From contig JACRPO010000009.1 of the NCBI GenBank assembly GCA_016223165.1, positions 496,001-560,000 of the forward strand: DNA of 64,000 nt. The letters run 5' to 3'. Position 1 is the stretch's first letter. Every line of letters starts with the position of its first letter. Positions 50,869-61,016 of this stretch are shown here, piece by piece. Position numbers and translations under genes: made by a program. The notes below the pieces were generated by a model. It saw nothing but the letters and a program-made list of their open reading frames with translations. It had not been told where the DNA came from and did not search any database. The DNA comes from Burkholderiales bacterium (GTDB taxonomy: Bacteria; Pseudomonadota; Gammaproteobacteria; Burkholderiales; Burkholderiaceae_C).

Positions 50869-51522
50869 CTAGTCGCTCGCCTGCACCTCGAGCACGCGGC
50901 CGCTGCGCGGCTCGATCTCGCAGCGATAGGTGAACGGCGACGCGAACATGCCCGGCGCGCGCTGCACGCCGCCCTGCCCCACGAGGCGCACGAGGCCGTT
51001 GTCGGCCGGCTCGATGCGGCGCGTGTCGGAGCCGAAGTTGATGCGGCCCACGCGCGGGTGGCGCGACTTGAGCAGGCCCGCCACCGCGCTCTCGCAGGCC
51101 TCGGGCGACAGGTTCGTCAGGTCGGGCTCGAACGCGCGCGCGGGGGTCGCCGCGCGCTGCGCAAGTGCGTCGCGAAACACCGCGCCCGAGGTGCTCTCGC
51201 TCTTGGCGTTGTAGGCGCAGCTGTAGGTGAAGGGCACCGCCGCGCCGCCTGTCATGCGGTAGCGGCCCTCGCCGCGCACGCCGGTCTCGTCGTCGCCGGC
51301 GGGCGTGAGCACGCGCCGGCCGGCCACGAACTGCACCTCCTGCACCGCCTTGCCGCGGATGCGGCGCAGCGTGCGCTCGACTTCGGCCTCGCAGCGCTCG
51401 GCCGCACGCGCGGAGTGCGCCGTCGTCTCGGTCTGGGCCGCGGCACCGCTCGCGGCAAGCTGAGCGGCCAGCAGGATGGCCATCGATATCAGGAAGCCCG
51501 GCGGGACGAGGCGATGTGTCAT
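50869..51522 (-). CDS. Exported hypothetical protein with internal repeat
   Basis: From ATG 51522 the protein is 217 residues with a signal peptide (ISMAILLAAQLAASGAAAQ). Two related segments end in FTYSCAYNAKSESTSG and FTYRCEIEPRSGRVLE. Each follows a Cys-containing helix (ERCEAEVERTL; EACESAVAGLL), so there are four cysteines in a duplicated arrangement. I recognise no named family. It is convergent with the RpfF-like gene and divergent from the EEP-fold gene. Confidence 0.65.
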   Translation of the reverse strand: MTHRLVPPGFLISMAILLAAQLAASGAAAQTETTAHSARAAERCEAEVERTLRRIRGKAVQEVQFVAGRRVLTPAGDDETGVRGEGRYRMTGGAAVPFTYSCAYNAKSESTSGAVFRDALAQRAATPARAFEPDLTNLSPEACESAVAGLLKSRHPRVGRINFGSDTRRIEPADNGLVRLVGQGGVQRAPGMFASPFTYRCEIEPRSGRVLEVQASD

Positions 51523-51697
51523 GGCGATCTGTTCGATGCGGCGCGGCGGACCATAGTTTCCCGCTTTGGCGCCGGCGCCGCCCGCGCGCGCCATCGGCCA
51601 GTGGTCAGCGGATGTGTCTTAGCGTGTGTCCGCGAGGAGCCGGCGCCTGCCTTCCACCCGCACCCGCACCCGCACCTGCGAGCGCGATACTGCGCGC

Positions 51698-52789
51698 ATG
51701 CCGACCGAGGCCGCCGCCGAAGCCACGCCGCCGCTGTTGCCGCAGCCCCAACGGCCCCAAGCGCTGCCGCAGCCGCCGCACCCACCGCAACCCCAGACGC
51801 AGTGGCTGACGCTGCAGGTGGCGAGCGCCAACCTGCTCAACCTCGCGCTGCCCGGGCGCACGTTCTACGTCAACCAGGAGCCCTACGGCGAGGCCGAGTA
51901 CGAGCGCAAGACGGCGTGGCTGGCCGCCATGTTCGAGCGCCTCGAGGCCGACGTGCTGGGCGTGCAGGAGGTGTGGGACGAGGCGGCGCTGAAGGCGGCC
52001 GTGGCCAGGAGCGGCCTGCGCCGCTTCAGCGTTCGCGTGCCGGGCGCGGAGAACGGTGCCGCCGGCACGCCGCGCGTGGGTCTCGTCACGCGCTTCGAGA
52101 TCGAGCGCCTGGAGTCGCTCGCCGACTTCGCGCCCGCCGAGGCGGTGGCGCTGCCCGAAGTGGGCCCGCTCGCCCGCTTCGAGCGGCCCGTGTTGCGCGC
52201 CTGGCTGCGCTCGCCCTGGGGGCAGGCGCTGCACGTGCTCGTCGTGCACCTGAAGAGCAAGCGGCCGAAGTACCTGCAGGACGAGGCCGGCAGCCCGCTC
52301 GAGGACCGCGACGACCCGGCCGTCACGGCACGCGCGACCATGCGCTCGCTGCTGCAGCGCGCCGCCGAGGCGGCGGCGCTGCGCCGCATCGTCGTGCAGA
52401 TCACCGGCCGCGACGGCGACCACCAGGGCGAGCCGCTCGTGCTGCTCGGCGACATGAACGACAGCGCGCATGCGGTGACGACGCAGATGATCGCCGCCAA
52501 CCAGGCGGTGGCCTACGACCGCGGCGCGCGCGATGTCGCGCTCTATCACGCGCTCGAGGTGGCCACCGAGCCGGCGCTCAGGCGCGACCTCTTCTACTCG
52601 CACGTGCACCAGGGCTGGCCGGAGCTGCTCGACCAGGTCTGGGTGAGCGAGGAACTGGTCGCGACCTCGAAGTTCGCCGTCGGCGACATCCGCCGCGTCG
52701 AGGTCTTCAACGACCATCTGCAGGAAAGCCGCGAGCGCTGGCGCAGCGACCACGGCTTCGTGCGCGCGCTCGTGCGCCTGCGGCGCTGA
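51698..52789 (+). CDS. Endonuclease/exonuclease/phosphatase-fold protein
   Basis: From ATG 51698 the protein is 363 residues. After a Pro/Gln-rich leader the EEP-fold motifs appear: VASANLLNLA (metal Asn), DVLGVQEVWDE (metal Glu), LVVHLKSKRP (His), VLLGDMNDSAH (Asp/Asn), LLDQVWVS and SDHGFVRALV (final Asp-His). These residues fit Mg-dependent hydrolysis of a phosphodiester. There is no signal peptide. The substrate (DNA, lipid or inositol phosphate) cannot be judged. An upstream ATG at 51626 would add a basic 24-residue leader. Confidence 0.83.
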   Translation: MPTEAAAEATPPLLPQPQRPQALPQPPHPPQPQTQWLTLQVASANLLNLALPGRTFYVNQEPYGEAEYERKTAWLAAMFERLEADVLGVQEVWDEAALKAAVARSGLRRFSVRVPGAENGAAGTPRVGLVTRFEIERLESLADFAPAEAVALPEVGPLARFERPVLRAWLRSPWGQALHVLVVHLKSKRPKYLQDEAGSPLEDRDDPAVTARATMRSLLQRAAEAAALRRIVVQITGRDGDHQGEPLVLLGDMNDSAHAVTTQMIAANQAVAYDRGARDVALYHALEVATEPALRRDLFYSHVHQGWPELLDQVWVSEELVATSKFAVGDIRRVEVFNDHLQESRERWRSDHGFVRALVRLRR

Positions 52790-52809
52790 AGCGACGCGCC
52801 GTCCGCCGC

Positions 52810-53538
52810 TCAGATCCGCAACTTCCCTGCAAACACCACCGGCCCCGTCGGCGCCCCGGTCGGCGAGCCGCCGGGCGGCTCCACGCTCACCGCCAGTGCC
52901 GCCGTGCCGCCCTTGAGCAGCGTCTCGGGCAGGCGCGAGCGCGGCAGCACCGTCGCCCCGCTGGCCGAGACGAGGCCGAGCGAGCGAGGCGCGCCCTGCG
53001 GCGGCACCGACCACAGCTCCAGCACGCGATCGCTCTGCAGCGCCAGGGTCGCCGACACCGGCTGCATGACCATCGCCTGCCCGTCGCCGCTGACACTGGC
53101 GACGAACGTGGCGCCGGCCGCCGGCGTGCCGGCCTGTCCTTCGAGCACGACGACGATGGGCGGCACGGCCGGCGGCGTGCGCACCAGCGCCACCGTGAGC
53201 ACGAGCACCGCCGCCGTGGCCAGGCCCGACAGGCCGCGCCACAGGCCCAGGCGCTGCCACCAGCCGGCCGCGGCACCGATGGGCTGTGCCCCATGCGTGC
53301 CCTTTGCGTCCGGCCACAGCCGCCCCTCGATGGCTCGCCACACGCGTGGCGGTGGCGGTACCGGCGTCACGCTGGCAGCCAGCGGCATCAGCCTCTCCTG
53401 CCAGTCGTGCACGGCGCCGCGCAAGGTCGGGTGGCCGGTGAGCAGGCTCTCGAAGCGGCGGCGCGCGCCGTGGCGCAGCGTGCCGGTCACGTATTGGGCG
53501 GCGAGGGCGTCGGCGAGGCGGTCGTGCGCGTAGTCCAT
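52810..53538 (-). CDS. Anti-sigma factor, RskA-like
   Basis: The 242-residue protein has a cytosolic N-terminal zone (ADALAAQYVTGTLRHGARRRFESLLTGHPTLRGAVHDWQERL) typical of anti-sigma domains. One transmembrane helix follows (GLATAAVLVLTVALV), then an exported domain with a short beta-rich repeat (LELWSVPPQGAPRSLGLV). This is the RskA plan. It should hold the upstream ECF sigma factor inactive at the membrane. The gene starts 13 bp after the sigma factor stop. Confidence 0.87.
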   Translation of the reverse strand: MDYAHDRLADALAAQYVTGTLRHGARRRFESLLTGHPTLRGAVHDWQERLMPLAASVTPVPPPPRVWRAIEGRLWPDAKGTHGAQPIGAAAGWWQRLGLWRGLSGLATAAVLVLTVALVRTPPAVPPIVVVLEGQAGTPAAGATFVASVSGDGQAMVMQPVSATLALQSDRVLELWSVPPQGAPRSLGLVSASGATVLPRSRLPETLLKGGTAALAVSVEPPGGSPTGAPTGPVVFAGKLRI

Positions 53539-53551
53539 GGTCTCGTGCCCC

Positions 53552-54343
53552 TCAACCGCGTGCGGCCTGCGTGGCCTGCGCCGCCTGGGTGGCTTGCGTG
53601 GCCGCCCTCGGCGCGGCGCGATCGCGCTCGACGCCGCGATCGAGGCAGCCCTTGAGCACCAGCAGCGCACGCCTCACCCAGCTCTTGACGGTCCCCAGCG
53701 GCTGGTGCAGCCGCTCGGCTACCTCGGCGTGCGAGAGGCCGTCGTAGAACGCCAGCGCCACGCTCTGGCGCTGCGCGGCGCTCAGGTGCTCCATGCAATG
53801 GCCGAGCCGGCGCGCGTCGCTCGCCTGGCGCAGCAGCTCGAAGGGTCCGGCGGCTTCGTCGGGCAGCGCCTCGAGCGCGCGGCGCTGGGCATCCTCGGCA
53901 TCGTCGTCGCCTTCGCGGCCTCCCCCACCCGCGCCGACCAGTGACAGCGCACGCGGCTGCGTCTCGGCGCGGCGCAGGCTGTCGATGGCGCGGTTGCGCG
54001 CGATGTGCGTGAGCCACGTGAGCGGCTGGCTGCGCGCGGCGTCGAAACCCGCCGCCGAGCGCCACAAGGTGATGTAGATCTCCTGCAGCAGCTCCTCGGC
54101 CACGGCGCGGTCGCGCTGGATGCGCAGCACGACGCCGAAGAGATAGCCGCTCGTCTTGTCGTACAGGTCGGCGAAGGCGCGCCGGTCGCCCAGGCCGGCG
54201 CGCGCCAGCAGTTGCGCCAGCTCCTGGCTGCGCTCGCTCCACGCCGCTGCGGGCAGGGCGCCCGGGGCGCCGGCCGCGGCGGCGCTTTCGGCAGCGCCTT
54301 GGCTCGGGTTGTCGTCGGCCATGGCGGCGGCGGATTTGGCCAT
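53552..54343 (-). CDS. ECF RNA polymerase sigma factor
   Basis: From ATG 54343 the protein is 263 residues. Region 2 is RRAFADLYDKTSGYLFGVVLRIQRDRAVAEELLQEIYITLW with TWLTHIARNRAIDSLRR. Region 4 is LSAAQRQSVALAFYDGLSHAEVAERLHQPLGTVKSWVRRAL. An acidic Gly-rich linker joins them, and the C-terminus ends in an AlaThrGln repeat. It pairs with the RskA-like anti-sigma gene. ATG 54322 is an alternative start. The regulon is unknown; the urc genes start 220 bp away on the other strand. Confidence 0.92.
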   Translation of the reverse strand: MAKSAAAMADDNPSQGAAESAAAAGAPGALPAAAWSERSQELAQLLARAGLGDRRAFADLYDKTSGYLFGVVLRIQRDRAVAEELLQEIYITLWRSAAGFDAARSQPLTWLTHIARNRAIDSLRRAETQPRALSLVGAGGGGREGDDDAEDAQRRALEALPDEAAGPFELLRQASDARRLGHCMEHLSAAQRQSVALAFYDGLSHAEVAERLHQPLGTVKSWVRRALLVLKGCLDRGVERDRAAPRAATQATQAAQATQAARG

Positions 54344-54380
54344 CGGTGTGCAGCTCCAGTGTCGCGTGCCGGCGGGCGGC

Positions 54381-54408
54381 GCGGCCGGCCCGGCCGGCCC
54401 GGCCGGGC
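54381..54408. repeat. GGCCGGCCCG tandem repeat in the sigma/urc1 intergenic region
   Basis: Nearly three copies of a 10-bp GC-only unit. The surrounding 219-bp gap should hold divergent promoters for the sigma factor and urc1, but none is convincing by eye. Confidence 0.6.
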
Positions 54409-54562
54409 CATCGCTTCCGTCATGGCTACGCGGCCGGCGGGCATCCGGATGCGCGAATGGCGCCGCCGCGGCAAACACCCCCTGCGCGCGACGATTTGTG
54501 GCGTATCTTCCGCCCTCGGCCAGCCGGTGGCGGCAGCCGGCCCCTCGACTCTCAGCGCGCCC

Positions 54563-55824
<1,262 letters not shown>

Positions 55825-55825
<1 letters not shown>

Positions 55826-57120
55826 TGCCGCCTCGCGAACCGGCACGCGACAGCCTCGCGCTGCTGCGCCACCCCGGCACCATCCGCGCCCGCTGCGCCG
55901 CCGTGCTGGCCGCGGTGCGGGACGAGCGCAGCGCCTGGTTCCGCGTCGACCGCCGCCGCCTCGCCGACGTGGCCGCGCGTGTCGCCGCGCTCACGCAGCG
56001 GCGCTTTCCGGACCTGCGCGTGCCGCCGCACAGCCGCTGGCGGCACTTCGAGGCGGGCGGCGTCGACCGCCGCGGCGAGCTCGAAGCGCGGCTCGCCGGG
56101 CACGGCAGCGCCGACGCGGCCCGCGCGCGCATCGACCTCACGGTGGTCAGCGTGCTGCTCGACGCCGGTGCCGGCCCGGCCTGGCGCTACACCGACAGCG
56201 ACGGGCGGCGCTACACGCGCTCCGAGGGCCTCGGCGTGGCGAGCTTTCGCGCCTTCATGAACGGCCGCTTCTCGGCCATCGCCGGCGAGCCGTTGCGCGT
56301 CGACGCCGGCGCCCTGGCGCGCCTGGACGGCGCGGCGCTCTCCGAGATCTTCCAGGTCAGCGCCGACAACCCGATGGTCGGGCTCGAAGGACGCGCGGCG
56401 CTGCTGGCCCGCCTGGGTGCGGTGCTCGCCTCGGCGCCGGCCACGTCGCCCTGGCCGCAGCGGCCGGGGCAGCTCTATGACCGCCTGCGGAGCCTCGTCA
56501 GCGGCGGTGCTGGCAGCGACGAGAGCGCGGCCGAACCGATGCGCGTGAGCGCGGCCGAGCTGCTGCAGCAGGTGCTGGCGCTCACCGACGGCGTCTTCAC
56601 GCAGGGCACGCCCGTCATGGGGCGCAGCGTCGGCGACGTCTGGGCGCACCGCTTCGCCGGCGCCGCCGTGGCCGGCGGCGGCCTGGACGCGGTGAGCATC
56701 GGTGTCGTGCCCTTCCACAAGCTCAGCCAGTGGCTGAGCTATTCGCTGCTCGAACCGCTCGCCTGGGCCGGCATGGCCGTGGACATGGACGGTGACGACG
56801 GACTGACCGGCCTGCCCGAATACCGCAACGGCGGGCTGCTGCTCGACACCGGCGTCATCGTCTCGCGCGACCCACGCCTGGCCGAGCGCCGCTTCAAGCC
56901 CGGCGACGAGCCCGTCGTCGAGTGGCGCGCGCTGACGGTGGCCTTGCTCGACGAACTGGCGCCGATGGTGCGCGAGCGCCTGGGCCGCAGCGCCGCCGAG
57001 CTGCCGCTGGCCAGCATCCTCGAAGGTGGCACCTGGGCCGCCGGGCGCGAGATCGCGCTCGAGAAGCGCGAGGGCGGGCTGCCGCCGCTGCGCATCGAGA
57101 GCGACGGCACGGTGTTCTGA
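55825..57120 (+). CDS. urc4: Urc4: DUF1688 family protein of uracil catabolism
   Basis: The 431-residue soluble protein matches DUF1688/Urc4: LLRHPGTIRARCAAVLAAV, VPPHSRWRHFEAGGVDR, RIDLTVVSVLLDAGAGPAWRY, SEGLGVASFRAFMNGRFS, VWAHRFAGAAVAGGGLD, GVVPFHKLSQWLSYSLLEPL and GLPEYRNGGLLLDTGVI. The family is genetically required for URC uracil degradation in yeasts. Its chemistry is poorly defined, though it is thought to act on the ring-opened product. It is translationally coupled to urc1. A MITE-like element abuts its stop codon. Confidence 0.87.
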
Positions 57121-57281
57121 GAGCTTATGAGTCACTCCGGCACACCCGCTCGTGCGGCCCAAACGGCCCCACTCTTCGTTGCAAATGCTCGCCATAGGCC
57201 GCGGGCTATGGCTGCGCTTTGCGCCTCGATTGGGACCGTTTGGACCACCCGCTCGGGCGCGCCGCAGTGACTCACAAGCTC
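57121..57281. mobile_element. MITE-like element with long terminal inverted repeats
   Basis: A 161-bp unit bounded by imperfect 46-bp inverted repeats (57121-57166 and 57236-57281). The outer 16 bp (GAGCTTATGAGTCACT) match the other end with one mismatch. It is flanked on both sides by TGA (57118-57120, 57282-57284), a possible 3-bp target duplication. It contains no convincing gene. It lies directly after the urc4 stop and ends 26 bp before the XRE regulator gene, so it may act as terminator or carry a promoter. Confidence 0.7.
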
Positions 57282-57307
57282 TGAGCACCCGGCGCCGGAG
57301 CACCGCC

Positions 57308-58186
57308 GTGGACCAGGCCACCGGCCGCGCCGGCTTCGGCACCCTCCTGCGCCGCTGGCGCGGCCACCGTGGCCTGAGCCAGATGGCGCTGTCGCTCGAC
57401 GCCGGCGTCTCGACGCGCCACCTGAGCTGGCTCGAAGCCGGCAAGGCGCAGCCGAGCCGCGCGATGGTGCTGCGGCTGGCCGTGCGGCTCGACCTGCCGC
57501 TGCGCGAACGCAATGCACTGCTCGTGGCCGCCGGCTACGCCCCGCTCTACGCCGAGCGGCCGCTCGCCGACCCGGCACTGGCACCGGCGCGCGCCGCGCT
57601 GCAGCGCCTGCTCGATGCCCTCGAGCCGAGCCCGGCGCTCGTCGTCGACCGCCACTGGCACCTGGTGGCGCACAACCGCCTCGTGCCGCTGCTGCTGGCG
57701 CGCGCCGCGCCCGCTCTGGCCACGCCGCCGGTGAACGTGCTGCGCCTCTCGCTGCACCCGCAGGGCTTGGCGCCGATGATCGAGAACCTGCCGGCTTGGC
57801 GCGACTACGTGCTCTATCGCCTGGCGCGCCAGGTGGCGGCGACCGATGACCCGACGCTTGCGCAACTGCACGCGGAGCTGAAGGCGCTGCCGCCGCCGGA
57901 GGGCTGCGCCGGCTGGCCGGCGCAGGGCGACGAGAGCCAGGAAGGCGAGAAGGGCGCAGAAGGCGACGAAGGCCAGCCGCCCGAGCTCGCCACGCCGGAC
58001 CTCGCCGTGCCGCTGGCGCTGAATACACCGCAAGGCACGCTGCGCTTCCTGACCACGCTCACCGTCTTCGGCGCGCCGCGCGACGTCACCTTGTCCGAGC
58101 TGGCCGTGGAGACGCTGCTGCCGGCCGACGAGGCCACCGCGGGGGCGCTGCGCGAGATCGTCGCCGGGCTGCCGCGGGCAACGTGA
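57308..58186 (+). CDS. XRE-family regulator with MmyB-like ligand domain
   Basis: From GTG 57308 the protein is 292 residues. The HTH is at residues about 8-60 (FGTLLRRWRGHRGLSQMALSLDAGVSTRHLSWLEAGKAQPS). The second domain (ERNALLVAAGYAPLY; ALVVDRHWHLVAHNRLVPLLL; VNVLRLSLHPQGLAPMIENLPAWRDYVL; LRFLTTLTVFGAPRDVTLSELAVETLLPAD) is the MLTR/MmyB-like ligand-binding fold, thought to bind fatty acids. An acidic insert (QGDESQEGEKGAEGDEGQ) interrupts it. It may control the urc genes or a remote dehydrogenase. Confidence 0.88.
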   Translation: MDQATGRAGFGTLLRRWRGHRGLSQMALSLDAGVSTRHLSWLEAGKAQPSRAMVLRLAVRLDLPLRERNALLVAAGYAPLYAERPLADPALAPARAALQRLLDALEPSPALVVDRHWHLVAHNRLVPLLLARAAPALATPPVNVLRLSLHPQGLAPMIENLPAWRDYVLYRLARQVAATDDPTLAQLHAELKALPPPEGCAGWPAQGDESQEGEKGAEGDEGQPPELATPDLAVPLALNTPQGTLRFLTTLTVFGAPRDVTLSELAVETLLPADEATAGALREIVAGLPRAT

Positions 58187-58795
58187 TGCCACGCGTGATG
58201 CCACCGGTGATGCCACCGGGGCTCGCGCCGAGCTGCCGCCGTCAACATCTCAGTCGCTCCACCGCACGCGACGCGACCTGCGACACGTGAAACGGACCTC
58301 CGGGATGCGCGCGTTGCGGTCGTTCGCTTGGCACGGCGACATGCACACGCCGTGCGTGCGTAGGCCGTGGCGGGCGCGGGGTGCGGGGGGCGCGGTCTCC
58401 GGTCGCCGCTCGCGGGGCACCGACTTTTGCCTGCGAACAGCACCTCTTCAACACCGCTTCGACTTGCAACCCGGGAGGCGACCGCGAATCCTCCCTGCGT
58501 CCGCGCCCCCCACACCCCACGCCCGGCCACCACGGGGAGCATGCGACCGGGTGGCATGCCACCTTCGGAGCCGCAGGCCGATGCCGGTGCCCGCGGGCGC
58601 AGGCACTTGTTCGCGGTCGGACGGACGGTTGCATGGCACGACCGTGTTGATGAGGAAGCGGTGGCAGGCTCAAGCCGGTCGCCCGCGATGGGCCTGCGAA
58701 CGCGGGCACCGGCAGCGGCCTGCCGCCACCGTGGTGGCACAACACCGTCGCTCGCGAACGACCGCAAGGCGCCGCCAAGAGCCTGTCGTTCAACT
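58187..58795. repeat. Non-coding region rich in long imperfect palindromes
   Basis: This 609-bp gap between convergent genes has no supportable gene. At 58182-58220 there are four tandem copies of GTGATGCCAC(C). TTGCGGTCGTTCGC (58315-58328) recurs inverted at 58755-58768. A nested palindrome spans about 58360-58536: the GC-rich arm at 58374-58396 matches 58501-58522 inverted with a few changes, and CGGTCGCC (58400-58407) matches GGCGACCG (58476-58483). Variants of GGGCACCGGC/GCCGGTGCCC recur. It may be a cluster of decayed palindromic repeats or encode a structured RNA. Confidence 0.65.
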
Positions 58796-59407
58796 TCAGC
58801 GCGTCCCGAAGATCACCCACCCCGCGACGAGGCGCGTGACGATGGTCAGCGCGCACAACGCGGCGAAGCCGTACGCCCACCACGCGAAGAGCTGCGGCAT
58901 GAGGCACATGAGCGCGAAGCAGGCGATCGTCTCCGTGCCCTCCGTGAGCCCGCCCAGGTAGAAGAAGCCCTTGGCCGGATAGCCCGTGCTCTTCAGGCCG
59001 CGTCGCTCGGCGAGCACGGCGAAGGCGAGGAAGCTCGAGCCGGTGCCGATGAAGGCCGCGAGCAGCACCGCCGCCGGCAACGCGTTGGCCGGCGGATCGG
59101 CCAGTGCGAAGGCGAGCGGGATGGCGGCATAGAAGAGGAAGTCGAGCGTGATGTCGAGAAAGGCGCCGCGATCGGTGGCTGCGGTCGCGCGCGCCAGCTC
59201 GCCGTCCAGGCCGTCGGCCAGGCGCGACGCGGCGATCAGCGCCAGGCCCGGCAGCGGCTGCGAGAAGGCGATGGCCACGGCCGCTGCGAGGCCGCAGGCG
59301 AGGCCGCAGAGCGTCACCGCATCGGCGCTCACGCCCACCGCCGCCAGCCGCAGCGCCGCCCCGTGCAGCGGCGGCCGCAGCCAGCCGAGCAAGGCGCGGT
59401 CAAGCAT
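58796..59407 (-). CDS. CDP-alcohol phosphatidyltransferase family protein
   Basis: The 203-residue membrane protein has the family motif in full: DGLDGELARATAATDRGAFLDITLD (residues about 66-90), matching DGx2ARx8Gx3Dx3D. Five to six hydrophobic segments follow the usual plan. Such enzymes join a CDP-activated lipid to an alcohol acceptor; the acceptor is unknown. The start at 59407 lies 8 bp inside the histidine kinase gene, so it is translated from the same mRNA as the two-component system. Confidence 0.9.
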   Translation of the reverse strand: MLDRALLGWLRPPLHGAALRLAAVGVSADAVTLCGLACGLAAAVAIAFSQPLPGLALIAASRLADGLDGELARATAATDRGAFLDITLDFLFYAAIPLAFALADPPANALPAAVLLAAFIGTGSSFLAFAVLAERRGLKSTGYPAKGFFYLGGLTEGTETIACFALMCLMPQLFAWWAYGFAALCALTIVTRLVAGWVIFGTR

Positions 59408-61016
59408 GCGTGGGCGCGCCCGGCGCTGCAGGCGCGGGCTCCCCGGGCGCCTGCGGTGGCTCGCCCGGCGCCCGCGGTGGCTCGACGATCGCCTGCGGCG
59501 GCTCGATGGTCGCCTGCGGTCGCTCGACGGTCGCCTGCGGCGGTGCGAGCCACAAGCGCACGACGAAGCCCCGCCCGCCGGCGAAGCCCGCGTCGGGGGC
59601 GAGCAGCTCGAGCCGGCCGCCATGCACGCGCGCCACACGGTCGGCGAGCACGAGGCCGAGGCCGAGACCGTTGAACGCTTGATCGGCCACGGCGCGGCCC
59701 GCAACCTTGGCGCCGTCCTCGCCCGCAACCTTCTCGTCGGCCTCGCCCGCATCCGCACCCAGGCCGTCGCCGCCATCCTCTGCGCCAAGCGCCCGGCGCA
59801 AGCCCTCCAGCCGCTCGCCGCTGACGCCGGGGCCGTCGTCGGCCAGCGTGACGTGCGTGCCCTGCACCTGCACGCGCACCCGCTGCGCGCCGTGGCGCAC
59901 GGCGTTGTCGAGCAGGTTCATCAGCGCCGCCGCGAGCAGGTCGCTGTCGGCCTGCGGCCGCGCGGCCGGCGCAGCCAGTTCGACAGCCAGCCCTTCGAGC
60001 GGCAGGCGCGCGAGCAGCGCCTCCACGTCCACCGGCGTGCGCCGCAGCTCGCTGCTGCTGCGAAAGAGCGCGAGCAGCGCGCCGACGACGCGCGACAGGC
60101 GCGCCGTGGCGCCGCGCATGCGTGCCAGCCGTGCCTGCAGCTCGCCCGGCGGCGCCTCGCGCTGTGCGACGGCGAGCTGCGCGTCGAGGCCCGCCAGCGG
60201 CGTGCGCAGCGCGTGCGCCGCATGCGCGCTGAAGGCGCGCTCGGCGGCGGCGTGCTCGGCGAGGCGGCGGCCGAGCTGCTGCACGGCTTCGTGCACCGGC
60301 GCGAGCTCGCGCAAGGCCGGCGGCGGCAGCTGCGCATCGGGCTTCATCGGGTCGTAGCGGCCGAGCACCTGGGCCAGGTCGGCCAGGGGCTGCGTCTCGC
60401 GGTCGAGGCGCCAGCGCAACCCGGCCAGGCCCGCCAGGCTGACGACGAAAGCCACGCCGATGGTGCCGACCGCCACCTCCAGCGAGTCTTCGCTGCGCTC
60501 GCTGGCCTCCTGGCCGACGAGCAGCCAGCGGCCCTCGCCGAGGGCGCGCGCGTGCACGCGCCAGCCGCCGGGGCCGTCGGAGAGCCCTTCCGACAGGCTC
60601 TGCGCGAGCGGCCGCACCGGCGCATGCGGCGAGTGCTGCAGCACTGTGCCCTGCTCGTCGACCAGCTGCCAGGCGAAGGGCGTCTCGCCGGCCTTGCGCT
60701 TGTCACCGCGCTTGCCGGCCACGCCCGCGTCACGGGCGTCCCCCGCCACGCCTGCCGCCGCGTTGCCTGCCACCGCGCCCTGCGCCCCGGCCGGCGGCAC
60801 CGGTGCACGCGGGAGCAACACCACGGCCAGCGCCTCCGAGGCGGCGACGAGGCCGTCGTCGAGCAGCTCGAACACTTCCTCGCGCACCCACAGCGCCAGC
60901 AACACCGACGCCAGCGCCACCCAGGTGAGCGCGAGCACGAGCACGAAACGCGACAGCCGCTGCCGTAGCGAGGGCACGGCCGCGCCGGCAACGGCCTTCC
61001 CGACAGCGACGTTCAC
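59400..61016 (-). CDS. Sensor histidine kinase
   Basis: The 538-residue kinase has two transmembrane helices (FVLVLALTWVALASVLLALWV and VAVGTIGVAFVVSLAGLAGL) flanking a periplasmic domain of about 125 residues. A linker leads to the H-box SAHAAHALRTPLAGLDAQL, N-box LMNLLDNAVRHG, G1 LADDGPGVS and G2 GLGLGLVLADRVARVHGG. An Ala/Asp-rich insert sits between G1 and G2. The C-terminus carries a Pro-rich heptad repeat beyond the ATPase domain. The GTG start overlaps the response regulator stop (GTGA). The layout resembles QseC/PmrB-type sensors. Confidence 0.92.
   Translation of the reverse strand: MNVAVGKAVAGAAVPSLRQRLSRFVLVLALTWVALASVLLALWVREEVFELLDDGLVAASEALAVVLLPRAPVPPAGAQGAVAGNAAAGVAGDARDAGVAGKRGDKRKAGETPFAWQLVDEQGTVLQHSPHAPVRPLAQSLSEGLSDGPGGWRVHARALGEGRWLLVGQEASERSEDSLEVAVGTIGVAFVVSLAGLAGLRWRLDRETQPLADLAQVLGRYDPMKPDAQLPPPALRELAPVHEAVQQLGRRLAEHAAAERAFSAHAAHALRTPLAGLDAQLAVAQREAPPGELQARLARMRGATARLSRVVGALLALFRSSSELRRTPVDVEALLARLPLEGLAVELAAPAARPQADSDLLAAALMNLLDNAVRHGAQRVRVQVQGTHVTLADDGPGVSGERLEGLRRALGAEDGGDGLGADAGEADEKVAGEDGAKVAGRAVADQAFNGLGLGLVLADRVARVHGGRLELLAPDAGFAGGRGFVVRLWLAPPQATVERPQATIEPPQAIVEPPRAPGEPPQAPGEPAPAAPGAPTHA
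59438..59541 (-). repeat. 21-bp tandem repeat in the 3' end of the kinase gene
   Basis: Five units of 21 bp encode PPQATVE, RPQATIE, PPQAIVE, PPRAPGE and PPQAPGE at the kinase C-terminus. The three leftmost codon blocks (59479-59541) are nearly identical; the others are degenerate. It is in frame and likely disordered. Confidence 0.85.

Noticed and set aside
57121..57281. Short open frames inside the MITE-like element as a small gene
   Set aside because: They are explained by the inverted repeat sequence and have no start signals or recognisable domain.
58786..58796. Integron attC-like GTTCAAC near the palindromic block
   Set aside because: No paired core site, no cassette structure and no integrase gene; a chance match.
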